A stretch of 9,481 nucleotides of DNA from Anaerolineae bacterium (lineage in GTDB: Bacteria; Chloroflexota; Anaerolineae; SpSt-313), in assembly GCA_023511475.1 (NCBI GenBank), contig JAIMBM010000073.1, positions 1 through 9,481 of the forward strand, given 5' to 3'. The notes beneath the pieces are model-generated. The model made no database searches, was not told the origin of the DNA, and saw only the letters and a program-made list of their open reading frames with translations. Position numbers and translations under genes: made by a program. Numbering within the stretch: position 1 is the first letter of the stretch; each line of letters starts with the position of its first letter. Of the stretch, positions 1-7,302 are shown one piece after another.

Positions 1-30
1 GCTCATCGTGAGGAGACCCACGTCCGGCAT
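1..30 (-). CDS. Possible start of a downstream operon gene, sugar-isomerase-like (partial)
   Basis: An ATG at 30-28 opens a frame running off the left edge; only ten codons are visible, reading MPDVGLLTMS. It lies 32 bp beyond the stop of the glycosidase gene on the same strand, so it fits as the next gene of the operon. The pattern P-x-V-G-L-L-T-x-S recalls the first beta-strand of L-fucose/L-arabinose isomerase-family proteins. That would suit an arabinose-type pathway, but ten residues cannot establish a family. No convincing Shine-Dalgarno is visible (only GGCGGG directly before the ATG), and the start could instead be the ATG at codon 9. The call is an inference with low confidence. Confidence 0.3.
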   Translation of the reverse strand, partial: MPDVGLLTMS

Positions 31-37
31 CCCGCCG

Positions 38-51
38 AGCGCGGCCGCGCT
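38..51. repeat. 14-bp perfect GC-rich palindrome between two genes
   Basis: AGCGCGGCCGCGCT is fully self-complementary and sits in the 32-bp gap after the glycosidase stop, just before the possible next start. There is no loop and no following T-run, so it is not a standard terminator. In such GC-rich DNA a chance palindrome is possible, and no function is assigned. Confidence 0.4.
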
Positions 52-62
52 TCCGCACCCCC

Positions 63-1709
63 TCATGTAGACCGCGGGGCACCCCGCCACCGCGCCGCGC
101 ACTGAAGGCGTTTGTGACCGGCGCCGACCTCGTACCACGCGGTTCGCTCGCAGAGCGGGTAGTAGAGGTCAGCTGTCTGCCCTGCGCTCAGCACAAACCG
201 CACGTAACCATCGACGGCCCTCACGGCCTGTGCTCGCACCGCCGACAGAAGTACCGCCTCGGGCGTGCCCTCTGGGAGCCTCACGGCCACTACACAGTCC
301 TCCCGCGCGGAGATGCGCAGCCGGCCCTCTCCCGGCTCATGGCCGACCACCCGGAGAAGAGGATTCTCGACACTGAAGCGCAGATGTACGCTCACCTCCG
401 GCCGCCCGTTGCCAGATGGAGGCTTTACCTCCAGCGCATAGCGCCACAGGTCATAAAGAGCGCGGGTGCCGGCGGCGTTGCAGCACTGCATCAGGCCGGT
501 CGCATCCAGATGGAAGGCATCATTCAGCGTGGGCCGCGAGGCAAAGCCCCCAACCTGCCTTTCGGCGACGCGCTCGCTCGTGGAGAAGCGTCCGCCCCAC
601 GGGGCTGACTCCGCGTCCGGAGGGAGGCGGTCGAGGGCCTCCTGCAGCCGGTCAAGGGATAGAAACTGACTCTGCAGGAGGTGATTCCGGCCAAAGCGCT
701 CCGCGTCGGCATAGTAGCGCCGGTCGACGTGCTGCCCGAGCAGCAGGGCGATCTCGATCATGTCGGTCGTGGCGCAGATCTCCCCGTGGCGCGCCCTGAG
801 GCCCTCGGGGAACCACCCAAAGTCGGTACCCCACGTCCTGGCGTGCTCGTACGTCTGCCGGGCCCAGGCGACGTACTCGCGCCGCCCAAGGACCACACCC
901 AGCTTGAGGGCACCGGCCGCAAAGCAGGTGTGGGTATGAAAGTGCGCCGCCTCCGGTTGCCCGGAAGCCACGGGGCGAAAGCTACCGTCTGGGAGGTAGC
1001 TTGCCGTATGCTTGAGGGCGAAACGAAAGACCTTCTCCGCCAACTCCAGTGCAGGCTCGTAGCCGCAGACCTCATACAGCCGCACCGCCGGCTGCACGAT
1101 GACCGCGTTGTACTCCTCCAGCCCCGGGTAGAGGCCCGGATCCGCCGTGCTCCAGCCCCGATCGGAGTAGTAGCCCTCCGGGAAGTACAGTCCGTCCGGG
1201 TGCTCGACTGCAATGTGCCGCAGGCCATCAACCAGACGTCGGGCCAGCTCCAGGTACCGCTCGTCCCCCGTGCGCAGGAACCGCGTCGTCAACCCCATGA
1301 GCGTGCCTCGCTGCGCCCAGCTGACCTCTGCATACCGCTCCCCGGGCCGATACCCGGCAAGCAGGATCTCCTTGCCCCAGGGCTCAGCCCACGGCTCCGC
1401 GGGCAACCACGAGAGACCCTCCTTGCCGATCAGTCGCAGCATCCACCCTTCGAGTTGTGCGTCTCCCTGCCCCGGGAGCGCTGCCGGGGACCCCTGTCGC
1501 ACCATCGCCCGCGCCAGGTTCAAAGCGTCCACGTGACGCCCGGAGCCATCGCCGCAGTCCCACAGGCCATGGTCAGCGCGCGGCGGCCGCGCCCGCCAGT
1601 TGGCCAGGAAGTACATCAGGCCCTCGCGTTGCGGATCGAGCAACCCCGTCAGCGCGTTGACCGCGGCCTCGGCACGCGCCTGCAGATCGAAGGGGTGGAT
1701 ATCGGTCAT
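63..1709 (-). CDS. GH127-like (beta-L-arabinofuranosidase-type) glycoside hydrolase
   Basis: This 548-residue protein has no signal peptide or membrane segment, so it is probably cytoplasmic. The N-terminal two thirds is helix-rich with repeated aromatic/Gly motifs, as in an alpha/alpha-barrel (six-hairpin) glycosidase. A beta-rich tail starts near residue 438. Visible signatures are HFHTHT (256-261), E310-x-C312 in 'HGEICATTDMIEIALLLG', and Cys409-Cys410 in 'GLMQCCNAAGTRALYDLW'. In characterised GH127 beta-L-arabinofuranosidase (HypBA1), a zinc is bound by a Glu-x-Cys pair and a later Cys-Cys pair, one Cys being the nucleophile. The same spacing logic appears here, which is the main support. 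Identity to true GH127 cannot be measured by eye, so it may be a distant or unclassified relative. The start is set by the ATGA overlap with the propeller gene and by GGAG 7 nt upstream. The likely role is hydrolysis of the imported glycoside. Confidence 0.62.
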   Translation of the reverse strand: MTDIHPFDLQARAEAAVNALTGLLDPQREGLMYFLANWRARPPRADHGLWDCGDGSGRHVDALNLARAMVRQGSPAALPGQGDAQLEGWMLRLIGKEGLSWLPAEPWAEPWGKEILLAGYRPGERYAEVSWAQRGTLMGLTTRFLRTGDERYLELARRLVDGLRHIAVEHPDGLYFPEGYYSDRGWSTADPGLYPGLEEYNAVIVQPAVRLYEVCGYEPALELAEKVFRFALKHTASYLPDGSFRPVASGQPEAAHFHTHTCFAAGALKLGVVLGRREYVAWARQTYEHARTWGTDFGWFPEGLRARHGEICATTDMIEIALLLGQHVDRRYYADAERFGRNHLLQSQFLSLDRLQEALDRLPPDAESAPWGGRFSTSERVAERQVGGFASRPTLNDAFHLDATGLMQCCNAAGTRALYDLWRYALEVKPPSGNGRPEVSVHLRFSVENPLLRVVGHEPGEGRLRISAREDCVVAVRLPEGTPEAVLLSAVRAQAVRAVDGYVRFVLSAGQTADLYYPLCERTAWYEVGAGHKRLQCAARWRGAPRST

Positions 1710-2719
1710 AAAGGTTCTCCAGGTACAAAGGTGGGGTGGTTGGCGCCGCCCAGGTCACCAAAGATCACCAGGGCGCCATAGTTCACAGCGTAGGCGTAGA
1801 GGGTCCGACCATCCGCACTGACGCTCACGCCCTCGATGTCCAGGTGATCGCCCGTTATCCCTGCCGCCCGATACTGAGCGGCGGCGCTGGCGGTGAAGAC
1901 TACCTCGTCGCTCTCGGTGTCTATCGCCGAGATGGAGCCATCCTGCACGTTGGTCACGTACACCAGGCGGCCATCGGGGCTCATGGTCAGGCCTGCGGGC
2001 CGCCGACCAACCGGGATCGTGCGGGTGATGCAGCCCGCTTCGGGGTCAAACACCTGCACCGCCCCCGGCAGGCCCGCGACGTCGCCATGGCTGGCCGTGT
2101 ACCCCTTGCGCTCATCGAGCGTCATAACCAGGTCATCGGGCTTGGAGAAGCCATCGGGCACCAGAGTGGTCAGCGCATAGTCCTTGGTCAGGTCGAGGCT
2201 AAAGACCGAATGCGTATGCCAGTTCGCATTGATATACCGGCGCCCATCGGCCGTAAAGTGCCCTTTGCCCCCGACCGAAGAGCCGGGCGGAGTCCACTGG
2301 TTGACCCGGAACACCTTCTCCATGCACACCCGTCCTGGGTCCTCCACGTTACCGAGGACCACGATCTGGCCATCGCCACAAAAGAGGAACATGCGCCGCC
2401 CCTCGGGGAAGGCATTGAGGGCATAGAAGTTGTGCTGAAAGCCCTCCCCGGGAAGGGTACGCACCACCCGAAGCTCCTCAAGGTCGATCACGGCCAGGTC
2501 CTTGCCGGCCACATAGAGGAGGCGTCCGTCGATCGTCGTCGCCGTCACGTCGGGCGAGGGGGCGACGGTCACCCGTTTGATGCACCGTCGCGTGGCGAGG
2601 TCGAAAACGTTCACATAGTCAGCCGTTCGGTTGGGTACAAACTCGTAGCGATCCGGCACGCCATAGCTGCGGTGCGGGCGGATCGGGTCAAAGTGTCTGC
2701 TTCTGCCTGCACGCTCCAT
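1706..2719 (-). CDS. YVTN-type beta-propeller protein
   Basis: This 337-residue protein is built of repeated beta-strand blades. The clearest repeat is 'SPDGRLVYVTNVQDGSISAI' (247-266), the YVTN/cytochrome-D1-like signature. Related blades lie at 63-80 (DGRLLYVAGKDLAVIDL) and 301-320 (SADGRTLYAYAVNYGALVIF). Such propellers occur in surface proteins, lactonases (SMP-30/6-phosphogluconolactonase) and quinoprotein-like sensors. No signal peptide or lipobox is seen, so a cytoplasmic lactonase-like or ligand-sensing role is more likely than a surface one. No catalytic motif is recognised and no substrate is assigned. It begins 10 bp after the upstream permease stop with GGGAG 6-7 nt before the ATG, and its stop overlaps the glycosidase start (ATGA). 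It is therefore tightly co-translated with transport and hydrolysis genes. Confidence 0.7.
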   Translation of the reverse strand: MERAGRSRHFDPIRPHRSYGVPDRYEFVPNRTADYVNVFDLATRRCIKRVTVAPSPDVTATTIDGRLLYVAGKDLAVIDLEELRVVRTLPGEGFQHNFYALNAFPEGRRMFLFCGDGQIVVLGNVEDPGRVCMEKVFRVNQWTPPGSSVGGKGHFTADGRRYINANWHTHSVFSLDLTKDYALTTLVPDGFSKPDDLVMTLDERKGYTASHGDVAGLPGAVQVFDPEAGCITRTIPVGRRPAGLTMSPDGRLVYVTNVQDGSISAIDTESDEVVFTASAAAQYRAAGITGDHLDIEGVSVSADGRTLYAYAVNYGALVIFGDLGGANHPTFVPGEPL

Positions 2720-2729
2720 GGAGATCTCC

Positions 2730-3635
2730 CTACCCCTTGAGGCCTGTGAAGACGATGCCCTGGATGAAGAGCCGCTGGGCGAAAAAGTAGACCAGAATGC
2801 AGGGTATCGCGATGATAACGGAGGTAGCCATCAGCAGGTGTATCTGAATCGTGGAGCGCGGGCTGCCCTGGAAAAACGCTAGGCCGAGAGGGAGCGTGAA
2901 CAGCCGCTGGTCGCTCACATAGACCAGAGGGCCGAAAAAGTCGTTCCAGGCGCCCATAAAGGTAAAGATCGCGACGGTGGCCAGGGCTGGCTTGGCGAGC
3001 GGGAGAATGATGCGGGCATAGGTGCCCAGAAAACCCGCGCCGTCGATGCGTGCCGCGTCCTCCAGCTCCAGAGGTATGCCCAGCAGAAACTGGCGCAGCA
3101 AAAAGATGTGGAAGGGGCTGCCAAAGAAGGCCGGTACGATCAGAGGATAGTAGGTGTTGTACCACCCAAGCTTCTGGAAGAGGACGAACTGCGGCACCAT
3201 ATAGACCGCCCACGGGAGGATCATCGGCGAGATCAACGCCAGAAATATCGCCTCACGGCCGGGAAAGCGCAGCCGGGCGAACCCATAGGCGGCGAGCGAG
3301 CAAGAGAGCAGCGTGCCCACAATAACCAGACTGGAGATGATCAGCGAGTTTCGCACGTACAGCCCGAGCGGGACGACGCTCGCCACTTCCAGATAGTTCT
3401 CAAAGTGCGGCGGGATCGGTACCCATACCGGCGGCCACCGGAACACGTCCGCCGGTGCCTTGAGGGACGTCGACACCTGCCAGTAGAACGGGAAAAAGAC
3501 GACTACAGCCCCCAGCACGATCAGGGCGTAGGCGACCGCGTGGACCATCCGGGCACGGGTCTTGCGACTCCGCAGCCACACTCGCCCCTTCGCCAGCATG
3601 TCGCCTGACCCCGACAATCCGCCAGACACGGTCAC
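2730..3635 (-). CDS. Carbohydrate ABC transporter permease, MalG type
   Basis: This 301-residue inner-membrane protein is one half of the heterodimeric channel of a CUT1-type sugar importer. It has about six hydrophobic segments, roughly at 33-54, 94-116, 127-148, 160-180, 212-232 and 266-286. The cytoplasmic EAA loop that docks the ATPase reads 'ELEDAARIDGAGFLGTYARI' (190-209), followed by LPLAKP. The ending FIQGIVFTGLKG is typical of this subfamily. The GTG start overlaps the stop of the partner permease (GTGA). AGGAGG lies only a few bases upstream of that GTG, so a second GTG two codons later is an equally good start. It forms a transporter with the neighbouring permease and lipoprotein; no ATPase gene is in the window. 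Confidence 0.92.
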   Translation of the reverse strand: MTVSGGLSGSGDMLAKGRVWLRSRKTRARMVHAVAYALIVLGAVVVFFPFYWQVSTSLKAPADVFRWPPVWVPIPPHFENYLEVASVVPLGLYVRNSLIISSLVIVGTLLSCSLAAYGFARLRFPGREAIFLALISPMILPWAVYMVPQFVLFQKLGWYNTYYPLIVPAFFGSPFHIFLLRQFLLGIPLELEDAARIDGAGFLGTYARIILPLAKPALATVAIFTFMGAWNDFFGPLVYVSDQRLFTLPLGLAFFQGSPRSTIQIHLLMATSVIIAIPCILVYFFAQRLFIQGIVFTGLKG

Positions 3636-4555
3636 CGCCCTCCTCGCGCCTCATAGTACACCCAGAGCGGGCTCGAGCGAAAAACGGCCAGTGTGAGCAG
3701 GAACACCAGGACAAAGAACACCCAGGCCAGGGCCGAGGCGTAACCCATCCGGAAGTAGCTGAACGCATTGCGATAGAGGTACAGCATGTACGTCAGCGTG
3801 CTGTTCTCCGGGCCGCCCCGCGTCATGACAAAGGGCTCTGTGAAAAACTGAAAGACTCCGATCAGGCCCATCACCAGGTTGAAGAAGATGATGGGGCTGA
3901 GCATGGGCAATGTGATGTGGGTGAACCGGCTCGTGGAGCCGGCTCCGTCGATCTCGGCCGCCTCGTAGAGCTCGGTCGGGATGCCCTGCAGCCCCGCGAG
4001 GTAGATCACCATGTTCCCACCCACGCCCCACAGGCCGATGAGGACCAGCGAGGGCAGTGCCGTGCGCGTGTTCCCCAGCCAATGCGGGCCCTTGACACCC
4101 ACATACCGCAGCAGCACGTTCAGCAGGCCGAACTCCGGGTTCAGTATCCATGTCCAGAGGACGGCCACCGCCACCCCCGAGATCACCGCCGGCAGATAGT
4201 AGACCGTCCGCCAGAAAGCGATCCCCTTCACTTTCTGGTTCATCAGGACCGCCAGGGCCAGCGAGCAGACCAGCCCCAGCGGCAGCGCTGCCAGCGCGTA
4301 GCGGATGGTGACGTTCAGAGACTGCCAGAAAAGCGGGTCCCGAACGAGCGTCCCATAGTTGGCCAGCCCCGTCCAGCATGGCGGCACGATGAGGCGAAAC
4401 TCGGTCAGGCTGAAAACCAGGGAGGCGGCGATAGGGCCGGCAACAAAGACCACAAAGCCCACTACTGCAGGAGCGATGAACAGGTACCCGGCCAGGGCCT
4501 CCCTCTTTCGCAGCGAGAACCGCCGCCCTACCGTGCCGCTATAGCGTACGGCCAT
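3632..4555 (-). CDS. Sugar ABC transporter permease, MalF type
   Basis: This 307-residue inner-membrane protein is the first permease of the CUT1-type importer. Hydrophobic segments lie near 23-50, 85-105, 118-140, 166-188, 220-240 and 273-294. The EAA motif reads 'ELYEAAEIDGAGSTSRFTHI' (195-214), followed by LPMLSP, and contacts the ATP-binding subunit. Length and topology match short UgpA/LacF-like permeases, without the extra N-terminal segment and large periplasmic loop of E. coli MalF. The ATG start has AGAGGAAGG about 6 nt upstream. It follows the binding-protein gene after a 132-bp gap carrying strong hairpins, and its stop overlaps the next permease start. Substrate cannot be read from the permease; the operon context suggests a small glycoside. 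Confidence 0.92.
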   Translation of the reverse strand: MAVRYSGTVGRRFSLRKREALAGYLFIAPAVVGFVVFVAGPIAASLVFSLTEFRLIVPPCWTGLANYGTLVRDPLFWQSLNVTIRYALAALPLGLVCSLALAVLMNQKVKGIAFWRTVYYLPAVISGVAVAVLWTWILNPEFGLLNVLLRYVGVKGPHWLGNTRTALPSLVLIGLWGVGGNMVIYLAGLQGIPTELYEAAEIDGAGSTSRFTHITLPMLSPIIFFNLVMGLIGVFQFFTEPFVMTRGGPENSTLTYMLYLYRNAFSYFRMGYASALAWVFFVLVFLLTLAVFRSSPLWVYYEARGGR

Positions 4556-4615
4556 GCACGCCTTCCTCTACATCTGTGACAGTCGTTCCATTCGCTCCGC
4601 AGAGGCGAAGGTACC

Positions 4616-4652
4616 CTCAGCCTGGGGGGCTGCTTCTTCCCCCCAGGCTGAG
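4616..4652 (-). promoter_or_regulatory. Strong intercistronic stem-loop (14-bp perfect stem)
   Basis: Arms CTCAGCCTGGGGGG (4616-4629) and CCCCCCAGGCTGAG (4639-4652) are perfectly complementary around a 9-nt loop. It lies after the binding-protein stop and about 60 nt before the first permease start. The following minus-strand bases (GGTACCTTCG) contain no U-run, so it is not a classic intrinsic terminator. As in other sugar-importer operons, such a hairpin can protect the 3' end of the binding-protein message or partly attenuate transcription, giving excess binding protein over permease. The structure is seen in the sequence; the role is inferred. Confidence 0.7.
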
Positions 4653-4659
4653 ACACGTG

Positions 4660-4677
4660 GCGGGCGATCATGCCCGC
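4660..4677 (-). promoter_or_regulatory. Second, smaller stem-loop after the binding-protein stop
   Basis: GCGGGC (4660-4665) pairs with GCCCGC (4672-4677) around a 6-nt loop. It begins 10 nt after the binding-protein stop and directly precedes the 14-bp hairpin in the transcript, with CACGTG between them. The two together form a tandem structured element. No U-tract follows. Confidence 0.5.
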
Positions 4678-4687
4678 AGCCGTTCCA

Positions 4688-6091
4688 CTACTGCCCCGCA
4701 ATCTTGGCATTGATCTTGGGCTCGATCGTCGTGACCAGCTCCTGTGCAGTGATGGTCCCGTTCATGAACTTTTCCCACTCGGGGTTGATGATCGTATCCC
4801 ACATCTCGTTCCAGTTCGGGGTCCACAGCGAGCCGTTGCGCCCGCCTTCCAGACATTTGACGCACGCGTCGCCGCCCGGGACGTCCTTCCACGCCGACGA
4901 GTACAGCTCATCAAACTCGCGGACGATGGGCGCCCCGCAGTTCTGACCGGAGGATGCCATCATCTCATTGGCCTTGCGGTCCACGGCCAGCCAGCGGGCA
5001 AACTCCCACGCCAGGTCCTTGTTCTTGCTGCCCTGGAACATGACGAGCTGCGCCGCGTACCACAGGGTTTGGAACCGTCCCTTCGGCCCCTTGGGGATCA
5101 CGGTCATGCCGATCGGGAAGCTGGCCCCCTTATAGGCCGATAGCATCCAGCAGCCGTCGATGACCATCGCTACCTTGCCGGAGAGGAACGGCCCACCTGC
5201 CTGGCTGAGCACGCTCTGCACGGCGGGCGAGGGTGCCACTTTGTCCTTGTAGATCAGGTCCTGCATCCACTGGAGGGCGTCGATGACCTCAGGGGTGTTG
5301 AGCGTCAGCTTTTCGGGGTTAAAGTTGGTGTCGTAGAGCTGTCCGCCGCGGCCCCACACGAGCGGGTCCCAACCCCCGTTCCAACCGGCCAGGAACCCGA
5401 GGTCGCAGCCCCACTGAACCGTCTCATCGCCTTCTGTGATGGTCAGCTTTTGCGCTGCCGCCCTAAAGTCGTCCCACGTCCAGTTCTCATTGGGGTATTC
5501 GAGGCTCGCCTTGTCAAAGAGCTCCTTGTTGTAGTAGAGCTGCATGCCGCACAACGGCCCATACTGCGCAACATAGATGTGAGAGCCGTCAAAGCGCACC
5601 AGGTCGTAGGCCTCGGTGCGACTCTTCGCCGGATCGCTCAAGATGGGATCGGCGTTGTAGTACTCGTCCAGCGGCACGACCAGACCCTGCTGCACATAGT
5701 TCATGATGTCGCCCGGCATCGCCGCAAGGTCGGGCGGCGTGCCGCTCGACATGAGCAGGGTCAGCTTGGTGTTGAACTGGTCAAAGGGCACGAGCGTCAC
5801 GTTGACCTTGGTGCCGGGATGGGTCTTCTCGAACTCTGCGGCCTGGTCCTGGAGGACCTTGTCCATCTCCGGCGTGATGTTCCAGACGAGGACGGTGATC
5901 TCGCCGGAGAGCTTTTTCCCGGTGACCGGAGCGGCCGTCGGCGCCGGGACTGTTGGTTCCGTCGCCGTCGTAGCCTCGGGCTGGCTCGTCGGCGCCGGCT
6001 GTGGAGTGCCACAGCCAACCAAAAGACCCAATACCAGACCGATCGCGACAAGCCGGTACAGCCAGAGTCTGCCGGAGCGCAGTCTTGCCAT
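4688..6091 (-). CDS. Sugar-binding lipoprotein, extracellular solute-binding protein family 1
   Basis: This 467-residue protein is the substrate receptor of the importer. The N terminus has basic residues, a hydrophobic stretch (14-25) and a lipobox LVGC with Cys27 as the lipidation site, so it is anchored at the outer face of the membrane. A Pro/Thr/Ala-rich linker (28-58) separates the anchor from the binding domain, which opens with 'SGEITVLVWNITPEMDKVL'. Family-1 features include 'AAEFEKTHPGTKVNVTLVPF', 'SSGTPPDLAAMP' and the internal 'SGKVAMVIDGCWMLSAY'. Aromatic residues are frequent, as expected for sugar stacking. The ATG is preceded by AGGAGGGG at about 8-10 nt. It lies 112 bp after the URO-D-like gene and is followed by two hairpins before the permeases. 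The ligand is unknown; an oligosaccharide is the default for CUT1 systems. Confidence 0.93.
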   Translation of the reverse strand: MARLRSGRLWLYRLVAIGLVLGLLVGCGTPQPAPTSQPEATTATEPTVPAPTAAPVTGKKLSGEITVLVWNITPEMDKVLQDQAAEFEKTHPGTKVNVTLVPFDQFNTKLTLLMSSGTPPDLAAMPGDIMNYVQQGLVVPLDEYYNADPILSDPAKSRTEAYDLVRFDGSHIYVAQYGPLCGMQLYYNKELFDKASLEYPNENWTWDDFRAAAQKLTITEGDETVQWGCDLGFLAGWNGGWDPLVWGRGGQLYDTNFNPEKLTLNTPEVIDALQWMQDLIYKDKVAPSPAVQSVLSQAGGPFLSGKVAMVIDGCWMLSAYKGASFPIGMTVIPKGPKGRFQTLWYAAQLVMFQGSKNKDLAWEFARWLAVDRKANEMMASSGQNCGAPIVREFDELYSSAWKDVPGGDACVKCLEGGRNGSLWTPNWNEMWDTIINPEWEKFMNGTITAQELVTTIEPKINAKIAGQ

Positions 6092-6132
6092 CGTTGTTAC
6101 CCCTCCTGATGCAGTGCAGGTGCTGCAGAGCA

Positions 6133-6145
6133 GCTATCGGATAGC
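6133..6145. promoter_or_regulatory. 13-bp inverted repeat upstream of the binding-protein gene
   Basis: GCTATC-G-GATAGC is a perfect inverted repeat around one base, 42 bp upstream of the binding-protein start in the 112-bp gap after the URO-D-like gene. It overlaps a shorter repeat, GCTGC-AGA-GCAGC (6122-6134). It could be an operator for a dimeric repressor or a weak processing hairpin. I see no good -35/-10 pair nearby, so an internal promoter is not supported. Confidence 0.35.
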
Positions 6146-6203
6146 ATCCTGGTACCCATGTCTGGACTGGGACGGGACCTCACCTCCTTCCCGGTGCAGC
6201 GCC

Positions 6204-7289
6204 TCACGCCTTTCCGACCAGCTTCTTCAGCGCCTCGGCATAGTAGCAGTAGTTCTCCCACGACACATCGTCGGGCACGCAGTGGTCGAGATCGGGAATG
6301 TACCGTCCCCGCTCCACTGCAGGCCGGATCCGCTCCAGTTCCCGGTCGATGGCCTCAGGGCCCTCAGCCAGTGCCCGCTTATCGATGCCCCCCATCATTG
6401 CCAGGCCGGGAAAAGACGTCTGAAAGTCGTTGACATCCGCTCCCGCCGCAACCTCCATCGGGAAGATGTAGTTAACTCCAGCCCCCATCATGGGAGGAAC
6501 GATCAGACGCGGGTTACCATCCGTATCGACCGACAGGAGCGGGATACCATGCTCCTCAGCGAAGGCCTTGATCCGCCGATAGTTCGGCCCCATGAACTCC
6601 CGCCAGTGTTGAGGCGAGATAAGCGGTCCCTGCCGCCCGCACATGTCCTCCCAGATGTGGATCATGTCCACGCGCACCTCGTGGACGACCTGCTCAAAGA
6701 CGGTCAGAAACAGCGATGTGAGGTGATCCATGATGTCGTGTACGAGGTCAGGCATCGTGTAGAAAGCGGTCAGACACTCCTCGTCGCCCAGGAGCCATCG
6801 CAGGCCGCCGTAGAGCGAGACGCTCGGGTACTCTCCGAGCTGGATGGGATAGCCCCGCCGCATCCACTCTGCCCCAAGCTCCCGCCACGGCCCCCGCAGT
6901 CGGTCCGGATGGTCCGGATCGAACCGCTCCTCCTTCAGCCTTTCCCAGTCCCGCCGGTCCTTCACCGGGAACTCGAGAAACTCGGACATCGACATCGAGT
7001 GCTTCAGGTCGCGTCGCTTGATCCCCAGCCCGTCAATGTGCACGACATAGTCCTCGGTCTCCTCGATGATGACAGGCTCGAAGGCAGGGCACGGGCCGCA
7101 GTTGACCGGCAGCACGAGGGGCGGCTGGTCCGGGTCCATGAAGGTCCGATGGTCGGTCACCTCAGCCGGCTTGCCTTCCCTCTGCCATCGCTGCCATGTC
7201 GTCGGCCAGGGGTCCCAGTATAGCCAGTACGGCGGTCGGTCTACCGGCTCGCCCAAAAGACAGGCGAGAAAACGCTCGCGATCGTTCAC
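6204..7289 (-). CDS. Uroporphyrinogen decarboxylase (URO-D) superfamily protein, probable methyltransferase-like
   Basis: The protein has 361 residues from the chosen GTG. The opening 'NDRERFLACLLGEPVDRPPY' is the usual start of URO-D superfamily members. Later motifs are 'HIWEDMCGRQGPLISPQHW', 'GIPLLSVDTDGN' and 'RGRYIPDLDHCVPDDVSWEN', all typical of the branch found beside catabolic genes rather than heme genes. The superfamily includes HemE and corrinoid methyltransferases (MtaA, CmuA). I see no clear MtaA-type H-x-C zinc site, and no corrinoid protein or heme gene is adjacent, so activity is unassigned. The start at 7289 is preferred because GGAGGAG (7296-7302) lies 6 nt before it. The GTG at 7304 lies upstream of that ribosome site and would use none. 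It is the first gene of the operon. Methyl-group removal from a methylated sugar is one speculative role. Confidence 0.8.
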   Translation of the reverse strand: MNDRERFLACLLGEPVDRPPYWLYWDPWPTTWQRWQREGKPAEVTDHRTFMDPDQPPLVLPVNCGPCPAFEPVIIEETEDYVVHIDGLGIKRRDLKHSMSMSEFLEFPVKDRRDWERLKEERFDPDHPDRLRGPWRELGAEWMRRGYPIQLGEYPSVSLYGGLRWLLGDEECLTAFYTMPDLVHDIMDHLTSLFLTVFEQVVHEVRVDMIHIWEDMCGRQGPLISPQHWREFMGPNYRRIKAFAEEHGIPLLSVDTDGNPRLIVPPMMGAGVNYIFPMEVAAGADVNDFQTSFPGLAMMGGIDKRALAEGPEAIDRELERIRPAVERGRYIPDLDHCVPDDVSWENYCYYAEALKKLVGKA

Positions 7290-7295
7290 GGCCGT

Positions 7296-7302
7296 CTCCT
7301 CC
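7296..7302 (-). promoter_or_regulatory. Ribosome binding site fixing the URO-D-like start
   Basis: GGAGGAG on the minus strand lies 6 nt upstream of the GTG at 7289. This spacing is near ideal and excludes the in-frame GTG at 7304, which overlaps the 5' end of this site. Confidence 0.7.

Noticed and set aside
681..1781. 366-codon open frame on the plus strand
   Set aside because: Antisense to the glycosidase gene, with low-complexity composition and no recognisable motif.
1736..2740. 334-codon open frame on the plus strand
   Set aside because: Antisense to the propeller gene, whose blade repeats clearly identify the real coding strand.
4616..4652. Rho-independent terminator ending the operon after the binding protein
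   Set aside because: The stem is strong but no U-tract follows on the minus strand, and co-directional permease genes continue just downstream; attenuation or mRNA protection fits better.
5703..7223. 506-codon open frame on the plus strand
   Set aside because: It lies antisense to the binding-protein and URO-D-like genes and the gap between them; its product is Arg/Pro/His-rich, matches no family and has no ribosome site. GC-rich codon use produces such shadows.
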